Shown one piece after another: positions 23,101-34,901 of a stretch of DNA of 64,000 nt. The notes beneath the pieces were generated by a model. It saw only the letters and a list, made by a program, of their open reading frames with translations, did not search any database and was not told where the DNA came from. Each line of letters begins with the position of its first letter. Positions within the stretch are counted from its first letter, which is position 1. Origin of the DNA: Acanthamoeba lenticulata (taxonomy: Eukaryota; Discosea; Longamoebia; Acanthamoebidae); assembly GCA_002179805.1 (NCBI GenBank), contig NAVB01000021.1, positions 1-64,000 on the forward strand, in the 5' to 3' direction. A program made the position numbers and the translations under genes.

Positions 23101-26100
23101 TCACATCGAAGGTGGTGCCTCCGTGGAGGTGGTGTCGGCCTCGACCGCCATCGCCGTCGCCCCGCCATCGGCCGCCGTTGTGGACGAAGATGATGATGAT
23201 GATGATGAAGGCGAAGGCTGCTGTTGGTGCTGCGGGGAGGGCTGGCGCTGGAGCGGGCTGGGCACTGCCCGCTGCTGCCCGGCCTGTTGCTGGCCGTAGA
23301 CGACCTGCTGTCGCTCGGCCTCGAGCCGCTGCTGGGCCTCCCGGATGCGCTGCTGCCGCTCGCGCTCCAACCGCTCTCGCTCTTCGGGACTCGTTGTCGC
23401 CGACGGTGTGCCAACGGCGGCCGTCGTCGGCGAGAAGGGCTGTGCCACCACCAACTGAGGCGACGGCTGGCCAGCCGTGGCGGCGGTGCCGCCGGTGGCG
23501 GCGCCCATTCGGGCCTTGTGGAGTGCCGCGCGCTCGTTAAACAGGCGCTGCCTCTCTTGCTTGAGCTGGTCGCGCTCCTTCTCGAGGAGCTGCTCGAGCT
23601 GGTGAAAGTGCTCGAGCTTGGCGTCGAGCTTCCGCAGCTGGACCTCGACGACCATCGCCACCAATCGCTGGATCTCCCGCTCTTCGGCCTCGGCCAGCAC
23701 CTTGGCCCGGGCGGCGGCGGCGCCGATGGCGGCCGCGGCCGCGGCCTTGATCTCGTCCGAGTCGATCGGGGCCGTCATGTCCAAGGCTGCCGTCGTCGCC
23801 GCTGTCGTCGTCGCGCCACCAGCGCTGGCGGGCTCGGTCGCGGCCACGGGCTGGACGCTGCCCTTGCCCTCCTCCTCGACCACCCAGGCGCCGCCATCGG
23901 AGGATGATGACGATGAGTCCTTCCCATTGTCGTGCTGCTCGCCCGCCACGACGTCCATCGTCAACGTTGATGATGACGACGATGATGACGTGGTCCCATC
24001 GCCGTTCTGCTCCGGGAGGCCGGCTGGCTTGGGCTGGTCACCGGAGCCGTGGCCGTTGCTGCTGCTGCTGTTGTCGACATCCATGGCCGACGACTCGGAC
24101 GGCGCAGCATTGGTCCCCGAGGCTCCGGTGGCGGCGGACGCCTCGGCAGACTCGGACGAGGAAGGCGCCTTATCAGACTTCTTGTCCTTGTCGGCGTCGT
24201 CCCGCTTGGCTGTGCCGTTGATGACCTCCAGCGCCGCTTGCGCCGCCGCGGCCGCGACTTTATCGATGGACGTGGCGAGACCAAAAAGTCAGAAAGAACG
24301 AACGCGAAAACGACAAAAAGAATGAAAGCGAAAAAGAACGAAAGCGACAAGGGGGGAGGGGACAAACCTCGACGGTCGACGGAAGAGGAAAGGAAGGCGA
24401 TGAGGGACATGAGCGGGTTGGCGGTGCCGGCGAACGGGTGGGGCTCCTCCACCATCATCGCCTTGGCGGGTCCGCCCCCGACCCCGACGAACCGCGCCAG
24501 CTGGTCCTCCAGGTACGGCTCCTGCGCGTCCGCACGATCGTCCCCATCAGTGGTTGTTGAGAAGACATCACCTTAAGTGGATGATGAAGAGGAAGGCGAC
24601 GAAGACGAACCTCGATGGGGAGACGAAGGAAGTGGAGGACACACTGCTGGGGGGTCTTGGTGCCGACGTGTTCGGCGATCTCGACCCAGCTGTCGCCAAA
24701 CATCTCGAGGGCCTCGAGGAGCAAGAGCGTCTCTTGGTCGGACCAGTCGTCGCGCAGGTCCTCAAGCGTGGCGTCGATCTTGACAAAGTCGGCCGACGTC
24801 ATGTGCGTCGGATAGCGCCCGACCGCAAAGCACGTCGTGCAGACGTCCATGTCCTTGTGTAGGTGCCGGTGCCGCACCACCGAGCATACGGCCCCACACG
24901 ACGCGCATACATGCTGTGTGTTTGTGTACATTCCACGCATTCCATCACCACAAGCATGTGCCACGTCAGCAACTCCGCAATGCCACATCAGCATGAGCCA
25001 CGTGTGGTGCGGCGTCTGGCGTGCCTTGGGGAGGGCGGCGTGGGCGGGCTCGGGCGGCCGGATGTTGGGGATCATCGTCGGGTGAAGCGCCAGGTTCGCG
25101 GCGGCTCCGGCCACCGGCTGCGGCGCCAGCGCGGCAACGCCAGGCGTGGCAGCGGCCGCCGCCGGTACGGCGACGTTGGGCGAAGCCGGAGCCGACGTCG
25201 CCGTTGTCGCCGTGGCCGTCGTCGTCATCGAGGCGGGCGCCGGAGCAGACGGCGAGGCGGTCGAGGACGACGAGGAAGACGAGGGCTGTGGCGCCGCGGA
25301 GGGCGGCTGGAGGGCGCCGTACTTGGTGAGGTTGACGTTGGACGGGACGAGGTAGTTGATCAGGCCCCAGTGCTCCAAGAAGCCGTGCACCCTAAGAATC
25401 AATAAAAGGCGGCATGCGTCAGCAGCAAGGAGGTTAGAGCGAGGGCGAGGGCGCAAGGGGCGCACCGCAGGATGGCGCCCACGTCGCCGGCCAGGTTGCG
25501 CCGGCAGGCCGTGACGGTCAGGTAATGCTGCGGGTTCTGCTTGTACGTGGCCAGCATGAAGTCTCTGTATTCCTTGTAACTGTCATCATCACATTGTCAC
25601 AGACGAAGCGGTCAGTCATCAAGGTCGACATCATCGTTGTCATGGTGGGTGAGCGGTACATGTCGGGGGTCTTGGACTTGGAGCGGCCGTTGAAGAACTC
25701 GGGCAGGGCGCGCTTCTCGATGTCGTGGATCTCGTCGGGCTTGAACCACTGCGCAGCCGCCGGGTTGATGATGGGCGTCTCGGACGGCAGCGGCGGCACA
25801 GGCGGCAGCTTGAGGTTGAGTCCGCTCAGCTGGGAGATGTTGGCCAGCGTCGTGATGAGCTGTCGCGGGTCCGGCCCGCCGGTGCGCCGCACGGCCGAGG
25901 CCGGCTGGCGCGTCAGCATCGACGGCGTGCCGCCGGGCGCCGACGGCATTCCTGGCGGCCGCTTGTAGACAACGGGCTGGGCCGGTGGCTGCGCGCCGCC
26001 GCCAGGCGGGCGTTGCTGGCCGGCACCATAGGCCTGGCCGCCGGCTCCGCCAGCGGGCGCGTAGCCTCCACCGCCGCCCATTTGTGGCTGCGGGGCGCGG

Positions 26101-28230
26101 CCGGGTACCGGCGAGCCCGGAGGCGGCGCGCCGCCGGGGCCGGCACCGTAGGAGGCCAGGCTCGAGCGGCCGCTAGCCTGGTAGGCATAGGGTGAAGCGG
26201 CGTAGGGCGACGCGCCCGCGGGGCGTGTCGGGGGTTGCGCGACTCCGCCGCCGTAAGGCGCGGGCGTCGAGCTCGGGTGCTGCGGCCTGGCGTAGGCGCC
26301 ATAGGGCGACATGCCCGCGGGCGGGGCGCCGGCAGTGGCGGCTGTGCCGTATGAGGGGCCGCCGCTGCCATACATGATGGGCGGCCCGGCGGGCGCGGCG
26401 AGCGACGAGCCCGCGACGGGCGAGAGTGGGTATGCCGAGCCCGGGCCGTGCTGGGGGCCCGGGGCCGAATGGGACATCGCGGGCGACACCGGGGGCAGCG
26501 GGGTCGAGGGCGCCGAGGAGGATGCGGCCAAGGAAGAAGACGACGGAGCGGCCGAGGCCAGCGCCGAGCCAGCATAGCCGGAGGACGAGGCGGAGACCTG
26601 CCCTGAGCCGTTGGCTTCGGCGAGGGCGTCGACGTCGACGTTGTCATTGTCTCCGTCGCCATCGGCCTCCTCGGTGGCGCCAACCTTCTTTTTCTTGCCG
26701 GCCCGGCCGTCGGTCGACCCGCGCCGCTTCTTGGCAGCCGAGGACTTGTTGTCGTTGTCACCGCCGTCGGCGCCATCCTCGCCTCCGCCTGCACCGACCG
26801 AGGCCTTGCGCTTCCGGACGCGCTGGCTGGCGGCCCTCTTTGGCGCCTCGCCGTCCTCTTCGCCCTCCTCGTCGTCGTCCTCTCCCTGTTGGTTGTTCTG
26901 CGCGTCGGCCTCGTCCTCTGCCTCCCTCTGCCGCCGTTGGGCGGCCACCGAGGCCGGCAAGGCCTTGCGGGCCCGCGCGCGGCCACCGCCCCGCCCGCGG
27001 CCCTTCTTGGTGGCGGCAGTGGCCTTGGTCCCGCCCGCGCTCGACTCGAGCTCGGCCATCTCTGGCGGTTTGTCTGCGTAGCGATCGTCCCACACGTGGC
27101 GTCAATCGATTGGTTCATTTCAAAGCATCGACAGCCAATTGGCGTTCCTCTCACGCACCTTCAACCTCATAGTCGAGCTCGTTCATCCACTCGTTGAAGC
27201 GATCCAGGTCGACCAGCCACCTCTCTTGCTGCTCGCCCGGGGTCAACACGACTAGAGTGAGACCAGCTCGAGACGACCACAAACGACGACATGCAGCAGC
27301 AGAGGGGAAGGGGCCGTACCACGACCCACGGGTGGCCCTCGCGATGGGCCTCGTCCTCTTCGTCGGGCGGGGCGGCGTCGCCCTCGACCTCCGAGGCCGG
27401 GAGCCATGTGTCGTAGGAGTCTGGATAGAACCACCAGTGGACGAGGGCCTGCTTGCCGCGCACCTCGAGCGTGCGGAGGTAGTCCAGGGCCGGGTCCTCG
27501 GCGGCGTCGCGAGGCGGGTCCTTGACCACGACGTGCGTGGCTTCGGCGGCCGAGGCCACCAGCACGCCCCGGTGGGCCTTGACGATGGCCTTGAGCTTGG
27601 GCGCCTGCTTGGCTGGCACCGTCGACGACACCAGCACTCGCGGGTACTTGAGCTGGCCGGCCTTCTACACAAGGATGAACCACAACAGAGTGTTGAGCTT
27701 GCAACAAGAAGAACAAGAAGAAGGATGATGATGAGAATGATGAAGGTGTAGAGAGTCCTACCATGAGGGAATCCTCAATGTGGCCGAGAAGTTGAAGGTT
27801 GCGCTCCTTCTTTTGCATGTTCTGAAACTCGAAGCGCCTCAGGTTGTGCGTGGCCTTGAAGGTGAAGCAGGCGGTAAGGATAGTGTAGAGAGACCCGTTG
27901 GGCGAGTAATCGTGGAACAGCTTGAGAGGGATCTTCGTCAAGTCTCGACAGTCGCCCTAAGAACGTGCGTGTAGAGGACACGAAATGAAGTGAGCCCATC
28001 AAGCACATAAGGAGGAGGAAAGTGTGTCGTAAGTGGTGACGTACGTCCTTGCCAAGGGTCGTCTCTTGGAAGGTGAGCAACTCGGCGGTGAGCTGCGCCA
28101 GGGTCCTCGTCGAGGCATCAGGCACGCTGTCCGCCAGCGCACGACGGATGGGTTCGAACTGCTTCATGACCTCGGACGTCTCATAGTGCTTGACATTGGC
28201 TCCCGACTTGGCGCGGCTGAGCGACGACAT
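23101..28230 (-). CDS. SWI/SNF complex core subunit, SMARCC/Swi3 family
   Basis: Scaffold subunit of a SWI/SNF-type nucleosome remodeller in the nucleus. Start [20 protein letters not shown] at 28230; about ten exons. Parts in order: N-terminal SMARCC module ([24 protein letters not shown]-like [19 protein letters not shown]), a long disordered Ala/Gly/Pro-rich linker with basic [15 protein letters not shown] (27030-25900), SWIRM domain (25760-25330: [38 protein letters not shown]), a ZZ-like Cys pair motif ([22 protein letters not shown]), SANT domain ([40 protein letters not shown]), then a C-terminal coiled coil ([20 protein letters not shown]) and Gln/Pro tail. This is the full domain set of metazoan SMARCC1/2. 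The apparent separate frames across it are its exons. Confidence 0.93.
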
Positions 28231-28793
28231 CGTCGATCTGCAGCAAATGCGGCAAAGTATTCATTTAATTATCAACCCAAATCCATGGAGCGAAAGGACT
28301 CATGTGACCGCCAAATTGAGTTGAGAACGGCGCCAAGAGGACGGCACAAAGGATTTGACTTGCGTGCGGTTGTTTTTTTGCTCCAAAAAAATTTTCTTTT
28401 CGTCTCTTTCCTCCTCGCCCCCACCAAAAAATGCACTGCGCACTTCATCTGCCGCCAATGCAATTACCTGAGCGCTTCAATTAAGAAGTCGGGCGCGTCG
28501 AATCTCCTCTATGCGAGGTGCGGGGCGAGCTTGATGTGCTCGTCTCGAATGGGAGCAGATACGAGAACAGACGGCTCGCAAGAGCCAACGGTCCTGGCTG
28601 GGCGGGGGTATTCTGAATTGGCAGCTTTGCCAAGCAAAACCAGCCTTGGCGCCTAAAACGGCGCCAGTGCTCCAAAAGCGCGGGAAACCCTAGCTTGCTG
28701 CTGTTGAAGAGAAAGTGGAGGTGCATCGATCTGTACAGAAAGGAGAATGAACTCCACGTTTATTCTCACTCCGAGCGATCTGCCAAAAAAACT
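28231..28793. other. SMARCC promoter and beta-tubulin 3' region
   Basis: 563 bp between two minus-strand genes. TTTATT at 28759-28764 is AATAAA on the minus strand, 30 bases past the tubulin stop. Poly-T and poly-A tracts occur near 28372-28395. No coding sequence or known RNA seen. Confidence 0.5.
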
Positions 28794-30255
28794 CTAATCG
28801 TCCTCGAGCAGGGGCTCACCGCCATCGATCGAAGATTCGCCAAGGTCGGTACCCGCATTTTCGTCGTAGGCCTCATCCTCGTCGACGCCAGCCTCCTGGT
28901 ACTGCTGGTACTCAGAGACGAGATCGTTCATGTTGCTCTCGGCCTCAGAGAACTCCATCTCGTCCATGCCCTCACCAGTGTACCAGTGGAGGAAAGCCTT
29001 CCTCTTGAACATGGCCTGGAACTGGTCGGACACACGCTTGAAGAGCGACTGAATGGCAGTCGAGTTGGCGAGGAAAGTGGCAGTGACCTTCTGGCCCGCG
29101 GGAGCGATATCGCACACCGAGGACTTGATGTTGTTCGGGATCCACTCGACGAAGTGGTTGGAGTTCTTGCTCTGGACGGCGAGCATCTGCTGATCGACCT
29201 CCTTGGTAGAGACAGCACCGCGGAAGACAGCCGAGGCGGTTAGGTAGCGGCCGTTGCGCGGGTCGCAGGCAGCCATGATGTTCTTGGCATCGAAGATTTG
29301 CTGTGTGATCTCAGCAACAGTGAAGTTGCGGTAGGCCGTCGAGTTGGGCGCGGTGAGCGGGGCGTAGCCAACCATGAAGAAGTGAAGACGCGGGAAGGGG
29401 ATAAGGTTGACAGCGAGCTTGCGCAGATCCGAGTTAAGCTGGCCAGGGAAGCGGAGCGAGGCAGTGATACCGCTCATCACCTGCGAGACGAGGTGGTTGA
29501 GATCGCTGTAGTTGGGGTTGGACAGCTTGAGAGTGCGGAAGCAGATGTCGTAGAGAGCCTCGTTATCAATGCACATGACCTGATCAGCGTTCTCGACGAG
29601 CTGGTGGACAGAAAGGGTGGCGTTGTAGGGCTCAACGACAGTGTCCGACACCTTGGGCGAGGGCATCACGGAGAAGGTGCACATCATGCGATCGGGGAAG
29701 TCCTCGCGAATCTTCGAGATGAGCAGGGTTCCCATGCCAGAGCCGGTACCACCACCGAGCGAGTGGCAGACCTGGAAGCCCTGAAGCAAGTCGGAATTCT
29801 CGGCCTCCTTGCGCACGACATCAAGAACTGAGTCGACGAGCTCAGCACCCTCAGTGTAGTGACCCTTGGCCCAGTTGTTGCCGGCACCGCTCTGGCCGAA
29901 CACGAAGTTGTCCGGGCGGAAGAGTTTGCCGTGAGCTCCCGAGCGGATGGCGTCCATCGTGCCAGGCTCGAGATCGACCAGGACCGCGCGAGGCACATAG
30001 TTGCCTGAAATGTGCGGGATAATGCACCAGAGTCAAACAATCGGTTTAAGGGAGGAGAGGCGTTGTTGATTGTTATGCCTACGCACCACCGCTGGCCTCA
30101 GTGAAGTAGACATTCACTCTGTCGAGCTGGAGCGGGTCATCTCCGACGTACTTGCCAGAGCCGTCGATTCCATGCTCGGCGGCAATGACCTCCCAGAACT
30201 TCTTACCGATTTGGTTACCGCACTGGCCAGCCTGAATGTGAATAATCTCCCTCAT
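28794..30255 (-). CDS. beta-tubulin
   Basis: Microtubule subunit, GTP-binding. Two exons: 30255-30087 and 30004-28794, 1,380 nt, 459 residues, with one intron after SGG (phase 1, donor GTGCGT). Motifs: [20 protein letters not shown], including the MREI that in animals directs tubulin mRNA autoregulation; [20 protein letters not shown] (the GTP-binding G-box); [14 protein letters not shown]. The C-terminal tail is unusually long and atypical: after [18 protein letters not shown] it continues to ...GEPLLEDD instead of the usual Glu-rich end. A TATA-like TATTTAA lies at 30333-30339 on this strand. Confidence 0.96.
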
Positions 30256-30712
30256 GCTGCGGTGAATGTGTTGGTCGGAGTGGTGGAAGCTGGCTGCGCC
30301 GTCTAGAAAATGAAAGTCTGCGCGCGTCCGCCTTAAATACTCCGGCTCTTTCCCGCGCTTTGGGTCGTGCTTTGGCGCCAAAAGTTGAGCGGGAAAGGCT
30401 ATGATTACGATTGGGCAGGCATCTGATGCCTCGACTTTTTCTCATTGTTCAAGTTCCTGCATCTTTTTATGTCGACATGCGCTGGCCCGCCTTCTTAGCA
30501 AGCCTTTAGATAATGTCGACTCGATATGTCCGGATCGGCAGGTGTAATTTGTAGTTGTGACCTCTCGCTATTCGAACATCATCAGAGCTCCCACCACTCA
30601 CCTTTCAAACCTCCATTTCACCGGTGAAAAGGTGGCTTCTGTTTTTCCAACGGCGAATTTCGCGTTTTCTTGCTGTTCTCGGTGCTGGCCCTGGTTCATC
30701 TGCGCAATCACA
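30256..30712. promoter_or_regulatory. bidirectional promoter, beta-tubulin / glutamate dehydrogenase
   Basis: 457 bp between divergent start codons. On the tubulin side, TATTTAA (30333-30339, minus strand) lies about 80 bases before the start codon. No separate gene is seen. Confidence 0.45.
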
Positions 30713-32612
30713 ATGAGGAGAGCTTCTGCCATTCTGCCCTACACCGCCAGGGTAGTCTTTCTTCTTTTTCTTTCGCTTGCTTCTTTGTGCTAGCGCACGG
30801 CTCGTGAAGTAGAACATGTTTCCAGCTCAGCTCCGTCAACCGGTTTTTATTTGACTGTGAACTAACTCGAGTTCAGTCCGTCGCCCCGCTCAGGTCCCAT
30901 GCGCCCCTTGCCACCAGGAGCCTCACCACCGCTCCCGCTAGCGCGGCTCGCGGTAACGTTAACGTTTCTCTGCATTTTTTTTAAAGATATAACTATTAAA
31001 TATTTATTTTACTCGTCATGCAGAGATGTCCTTCCTTGAGAGCGTGCTGCACAACTTCAACAAGGCCGCCGCCTTGACTGGTCTCAGCGAGCCCCAGATT
31101 GGTACGGTTGCCGTTGTCAATTAACCGCTCTGTTGCCAATTTTTTCTCGTTGAATTCTAATTGACTCAATTTTGCCCGACTACACAGCCAACATCAGGAA
31201 GTGCGTTGCCGTGTTCCGCGTCAAGTTCCCCGTGCGTGTCAACCTCAATGAGAAGACCGGCGAGTACGACACCATGATTGTCGAGGGTTTCCGCGTCCAG
31301 CACAGCCACCACCGTCTGCCCTGCAAGGGTGGTATCCGTTACAGCGAGCACGTCGACCAGGAGGAAGTGATGGCCCTGGCCTCGCTCATGACCTACAAGT
31401 GCGCCATCGTCGACGTCCCGTTCGGCGGTGCCAAGGGCGGTATCAAGATCAACCCCCGCGAGCTCGGCGTTTCGCAGATTGAGGCCATCACCCGTCGTTA
31501 TGCCTCCGAGCTGATCAAGCGCAACATGCTTGGCCCCGGCATGGACGTCGTACGTGCCCCTTTTCCTACACGCTGAATCCGATTACAAAACAAAATTGAA
31601 TTTTGCGCTGACTTTTTTTCTTCGCATTCTTGCCATTTAGCCCGCCCCCGACATGGGCACTGGCCCTCGTGAGATGGCTTGGATCAAGGACACCTATGAG
31701 GCTTTCCACCCGCAGGACGTCAACTCGCTGGCCTGCGTCACCGGCAAGCCCATCTCGCAGGGCGGTATCCGCGGCAGAACCGAGGCCACCGGCCTTGGCG
31801 TGTTCTTCACCATCAGGGAGGCCGTCAACTACGAGGAGGACATGAAGGCCCTCGGTCTGCCCACCGGCCTCAAGGGCAAGCGCGTCGTCATCCAGGGCTT
31901 CGGTAACGTCGGTTCCTACTCGGCCAAGTTCCTGCACGAGGCCGGCGCCAAGGTCATCGCCATTGGCGAGCGTGACGGTGGCCTCTACAACAAGGACGGC
32001 ATTGACATCACCGCCCTGTGGAACCACATTGGCGAGAAGAAGTCCTTCCTCTCGTTCCCCGGCGCCGAGGTGGTCAAGAACCCCGAGTCCCTGCTCGAGG
32101 AGGAGTGCGACATCCTCGTCCCGGCCGCCCTCGAGAACCAGATCACCGCCACCAATGCGCTCCGCATCAAGGCCAAGATCATCGCCGAGGCTGCCAACGG
32201 CCCCGTCACCGCCACCGCCGACGAGATGCTCGAGAAGCGCGGCATCATCGTCATTCCCGACATTCTTTGCAATGCTGGTGGTGTGACCGTCTCCTACTTC
32301 GAGTGGGTCAAGAACCTGTCGCACGTGCGCATGGGTCGTCTTGAGAGGCGCTACGACCAGAGGAGCAAGGAGAGGCTCCTTGCCCACTTCTCCCAGATCA
32401 CCGGCCGCAAGGAGGACGTGCCCGCCAACATCGTCTCCGGCGCCAACGAGGCTGACCTCGTCCACTCCGGTCTTGAGGACACCATGATTGAGGGCTACGC
32501 CAACGTGCGCTCCATCTCCAAGCTCAAGAACTGCTCCATGAGGACGGCCGCCTTCGTCGATGCCATCCGCAAGGTCGCCCGCTCCTACGCTGAGCTTGGC
32601 GTCTTCCCTTAA
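30713..32612 (+). CDS. glutamate dehydrogenase, mitochondrial
   Basis: Interconverts glutamate and 2-oxoglutarate plus ammonia. Five exons (30713-30751, 30877-30952, 31024-31101, 31188-31549, 31641-32612) add to 1,527 nt, 508 residues. The first two small exons encode a mitochondrial presequence rich in Arg, Ser and Ala (MRRASAILPYTAR joined to SVAPLRSHAPLATRSLTTAP); starting at the internal Met in exon 3 would lose it. Catalytic and cofactor motifs: LPCKGGIRYSEHVDQEEVMA, VPFGGAKGGIKINP with the active-site Lys, GPGMDVPAPDMGTGPREMAW, and the dinucleotide fold VVIQGFGNVGSYSA. A near-perfect 16-bp hairpin lies 35 bases after the stop (32648-32687). Confidence 0.95.
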
Positions 32613-33056
32613 ACAACTCCAAACGCCCACAACAAGAAAACAACAACCTCTCCTGGAGCTGTGCCTCTCAACACAGCTCCAGGAGAGCTTGTAGGGAAAC
32701 CCACACCTTCCTTTTTCTTCTATTTATCCATCCTTTTTGGCCAGTCGTCATCATCCTCATCACCACATTGTCAAATAGACGAATTTACGCCCAAACAAAG
32801 GCTCTTGCTCTTGTTCCTTGGGTTGGGATCCTCCTCTTTCTTGAGGTGCCTGGCGACCATCTTTGCTCAGTGCGTGGGCGGATATTTCCGGGATCCAACG
32901 ACGTCAATTTGTGGGGCGACACGTTGAGCCAACAGCACTGTTGTGTGGCTCCTCATTTCTCTTGTGCTGCCCCCACTCGACTTCCCGCTTTTTTTGCAAT
33001 AGAGAGCCGCTGCACTCTTACACTCGCGCATACTTCTTTGATCGAGACTACACACC
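32613..33056. other. GDH 3' region and LIM gene promoter
   Basis: Apart from the hairpin at 32648-32687, no gene or known RNA is visible. Pyrimidine-rich sequence dominates. Confidence 0.4.
32648..32687 (+). promoter_or_regulatory. 16-bp perfect hairpin in GDH 3' UTR
   Basis: The left arm CTCTCCTGGAGCTGTG (32648-32663) and right arm CACAGCTCCAGGAGAG (32672-32687) are exact reverse complements around an 8-base loop. It begins 35 bases after the GDH stop codon, so it should be in the mRNA. Function unknown. Confidence 0.75.
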
Positions 33057-34079
33057 ATGTCCAAGTGCCCCACGTACGTGTACCCCCTTACACATTTTTT
33101 TGCTTGTTTGCGCTCTGCCTGCTCGATCTGCACTCGCATTTAAAGCAACCAGCGCGCTGCGGTCACCTGTGGCATAACGCGCCGTCGGAGCATCGTTCTA
33201 TTGCCCTTTCCTGCCCTTGTCGCCACGGTTTTTATCGAATGAAAACGAATGTAGAAGCTAAATTTTGATTTTTGGGATGTTATCTATGATTCTGCAGCTG
33301 CAACAAGACCGTCTACTTTGCCGAGCGCGTCAGTGCTCTTGGCCGCGATTATCACCGACTCTGGTACCCTCCCCTCTCTTCTTTGCCACCGAGGTGAAAA
33401 GGTGATTCACGGAGGTTGGATTCCTCTCTACCTCGGTGTGAATGCAGCCTCAAGTGCAAGCAGTGCAACAAGGCGCTGCAGCCCGGCCAGTTCGCTGAGA
33501 ACAACGGCTCGCTCTACTGCAAGCCCTGCTACTCGTCCGTCATCGGCCTGAAGGGGTGCGCACATTATTTATTTTATTTCTTTATTTTATTTCTTTATTT
33601 CTTTATTTTGTCATTTTTACAATAACGGGATGCTCACGCAAACGCAACAACGCGTGTGTGTGTGCAGTTATGGTTTTGGCAACTCCATCGACTCGCACGT
33701 GTCTGGCGGCGCTGCGGGCAAGGTCCAGCACACCACCGCGGCCCGTACGTCCTCCGCCTTTCTCCCGCCGCCGCCTCCTCCTCCTCCTCCCGCCACACCG
33801 CGCTCACCTCCTTTTGCGCCCAACACGAAACAGCCGTCAACTCGGTCGGAAGCGGCGGCTATGGCACTCGCACTGCTGCTGGTACGTTGCGCGCGCGCGA
33901 GCGTGTTGTGCTTTGACTTATGGGAGCACCGCCCTGCTCACACATCGTCAACAACAATCATAACCGCAGCGCCCGCCGCGGCCGCGCCTGCCGCCGCTGG
34001 CACGGCCAAGTTCTGCAGCCAGTGCGGGAACCGCGCGACTGGCGGACGGTTCTGCTCCGAGTGTGGCTCTCCCCTGTAA
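33057..34079 (+). CDS. small LIM-domain protein with C-terminal zinc ribbon
   Basis: Six exons (33057-33073, 33298-33363, 33448-33555, 33668-33744, 33834-33881, 33970-34079) add to 426 nt, 141 residues. The first exon is 17 nt. The spliced protein starts MSKCPTCNKTVYFAERVSAL, then DYHRLCLKCKQCNKALQPGQ and LYCKPCYSSVIGLKGYGFG: a complete LIM domain of the CRP type, two zinc sites, followed by the Gly-rich linker typical of CRPs. After an Ala-rich linker come two CxxC-type pairs, FCSQCGN and FCSECGSPL, which form a short zinc ribbon. LIM domains bind proteins, often at actin. A LIM-to-ribbon fusion is unusual. The large number of tiny exons hides this gene from simple ORF reading. Confidence 0.9.
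33559..33614. repeat. TTTATTTC simple repeat in LIM gene intron
   Basis: A degenerate run of TTTATTTTATTTC units fills much of the third intron. It probably gives the pyrimidine-rich character of that intron. Confidence 0.6.
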
Positions 34080-34313
34080 AACGACTCACACACAGACACA
34101 CTCCGCCTCGCCTACCTCCCGACAGTGGGCATAGGCCAGCCCAGCCCTCCGTTCCTTCCTCCCTTGGTTGGCTGTCTCAGCCCTGCCTGCCTTGTGCATT
34201 AAACACCAACATCCTTTGCTTTCTTTTTGTTTGCTTTAGTCCTTGGGGGTAAAAGAGTGGGCTCGCATGGGGAGCATCAACACTCAAGCAAGCTTGAGTA
34301 GCAAGGAGCAAAA

Positions 34314-34431
34314 GGATACGACACGGTGGATTCCCGGGTGGTCGCCCACCCCAGTACTAACACCGCCTGGCGCAGCTTAACTTCGCTGTTCGGATGGGAA
34401 GCGGTGCTTTCTGCGCAGTATGGCCGTATCC
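34314..34431 (-). rRNA. 5S ribosomal RNA, copy 1
   Basis: 118 bases on the minus strand, starting GGATACGGCCATACTGCGCA and ending CGTGTCGTATCC; the two ends pair as helix I. The internal control region AGCACCGCTTCCCATCCGAA and GAAGTTAAGCTGCGCC are universal 5S features. A TTTT run follows directly, fitting RNA polymerase III termination. It differs from copy 2 at two positions (11 and 19). Confidence 0.96.
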
Positions 34432-34734
34432 ATCCACCACCTTTATTGTACGGCTACTGAACGTGTTGATCGCCTTCTTTACCAATGCTACCACAAAAGC
34501 TGTGTCGCTTTCGCTCTTCCCAAGGTCGAGCACCTCTCCATATCCATCGCTTACATTACATTCAGTTACGATGTAGCATCCCAATGGCTGGCGCCAGTAT
34601 GGAGGTTTACAACTTCTATCAATTCAACACACTTACTCACTTGTGCTTGAAGAGAAGGATTGAATGAAGCTTTATCGTTGTTTGCAGGGGAGGGAAGACC
34701 GTTTGAAGAACTTTGCAAAGTGTGCAGTGCAAAG
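34432..34734. other. spacer between U2 snRNA and 5S rRNA
   Basis: 303 bp with no recognisable gene. It lies downstream of U2 and upstream of the 5S gene, both on the minus strand, and may hold U2 3'-end signals. Confidence 0.4.
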
Positions 34735-34901
34735 CCGATCGGTGACCAGTAGCTGCCCACAGCAAGCTGTGGGCATTGGTGCCAACTGGTCCCCATCAAG
34801 AAATAAGTTTAATCTTGACGTGAAGCAGGAACGCTTCACTACCAGAGATTAAGCTGATAAGAACAGATACTACACTTGATCTTAGCCGAAGCCGAGAAGA
34901 T
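34735..34901 (-). ncRNA. U2 spliceosomal snRNA
   Basis: Pairs with the intron branch point. The 5' end ATCTTCTCGGCTTCGGCTAA forms stem I, followed by AGATCAAGTGTAGTATCTGT, which includes the branch-point-recognition GTAGTA, and TTCTTATCAGCTTAATCTCT (stems IIa/b). A candidate Sm site TTATTTCTTG comes next, then a strong terminal stem (TGCCCACAGC...GCTGTGGGCA within GACCAGT...ACTGGTC). The 5' end at 34901 is firm; the 3' end near 34735-34744 is set by the last stem and is approximate. Confidence 0.93.

Noticed and set aside
25913..27154. 413-residue minus-strand frame rich in Arg and Pro
   Set aside because: It is a frameshifted reading of the disordered linker of the SMARCC gene, which is coded in the neighbouring frame.
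31566..32630. 354-residue minus-strand frame opposite GDH
   Set aside because: Mirror of the GDH exon; GDH on the plus strand is unmistakable.
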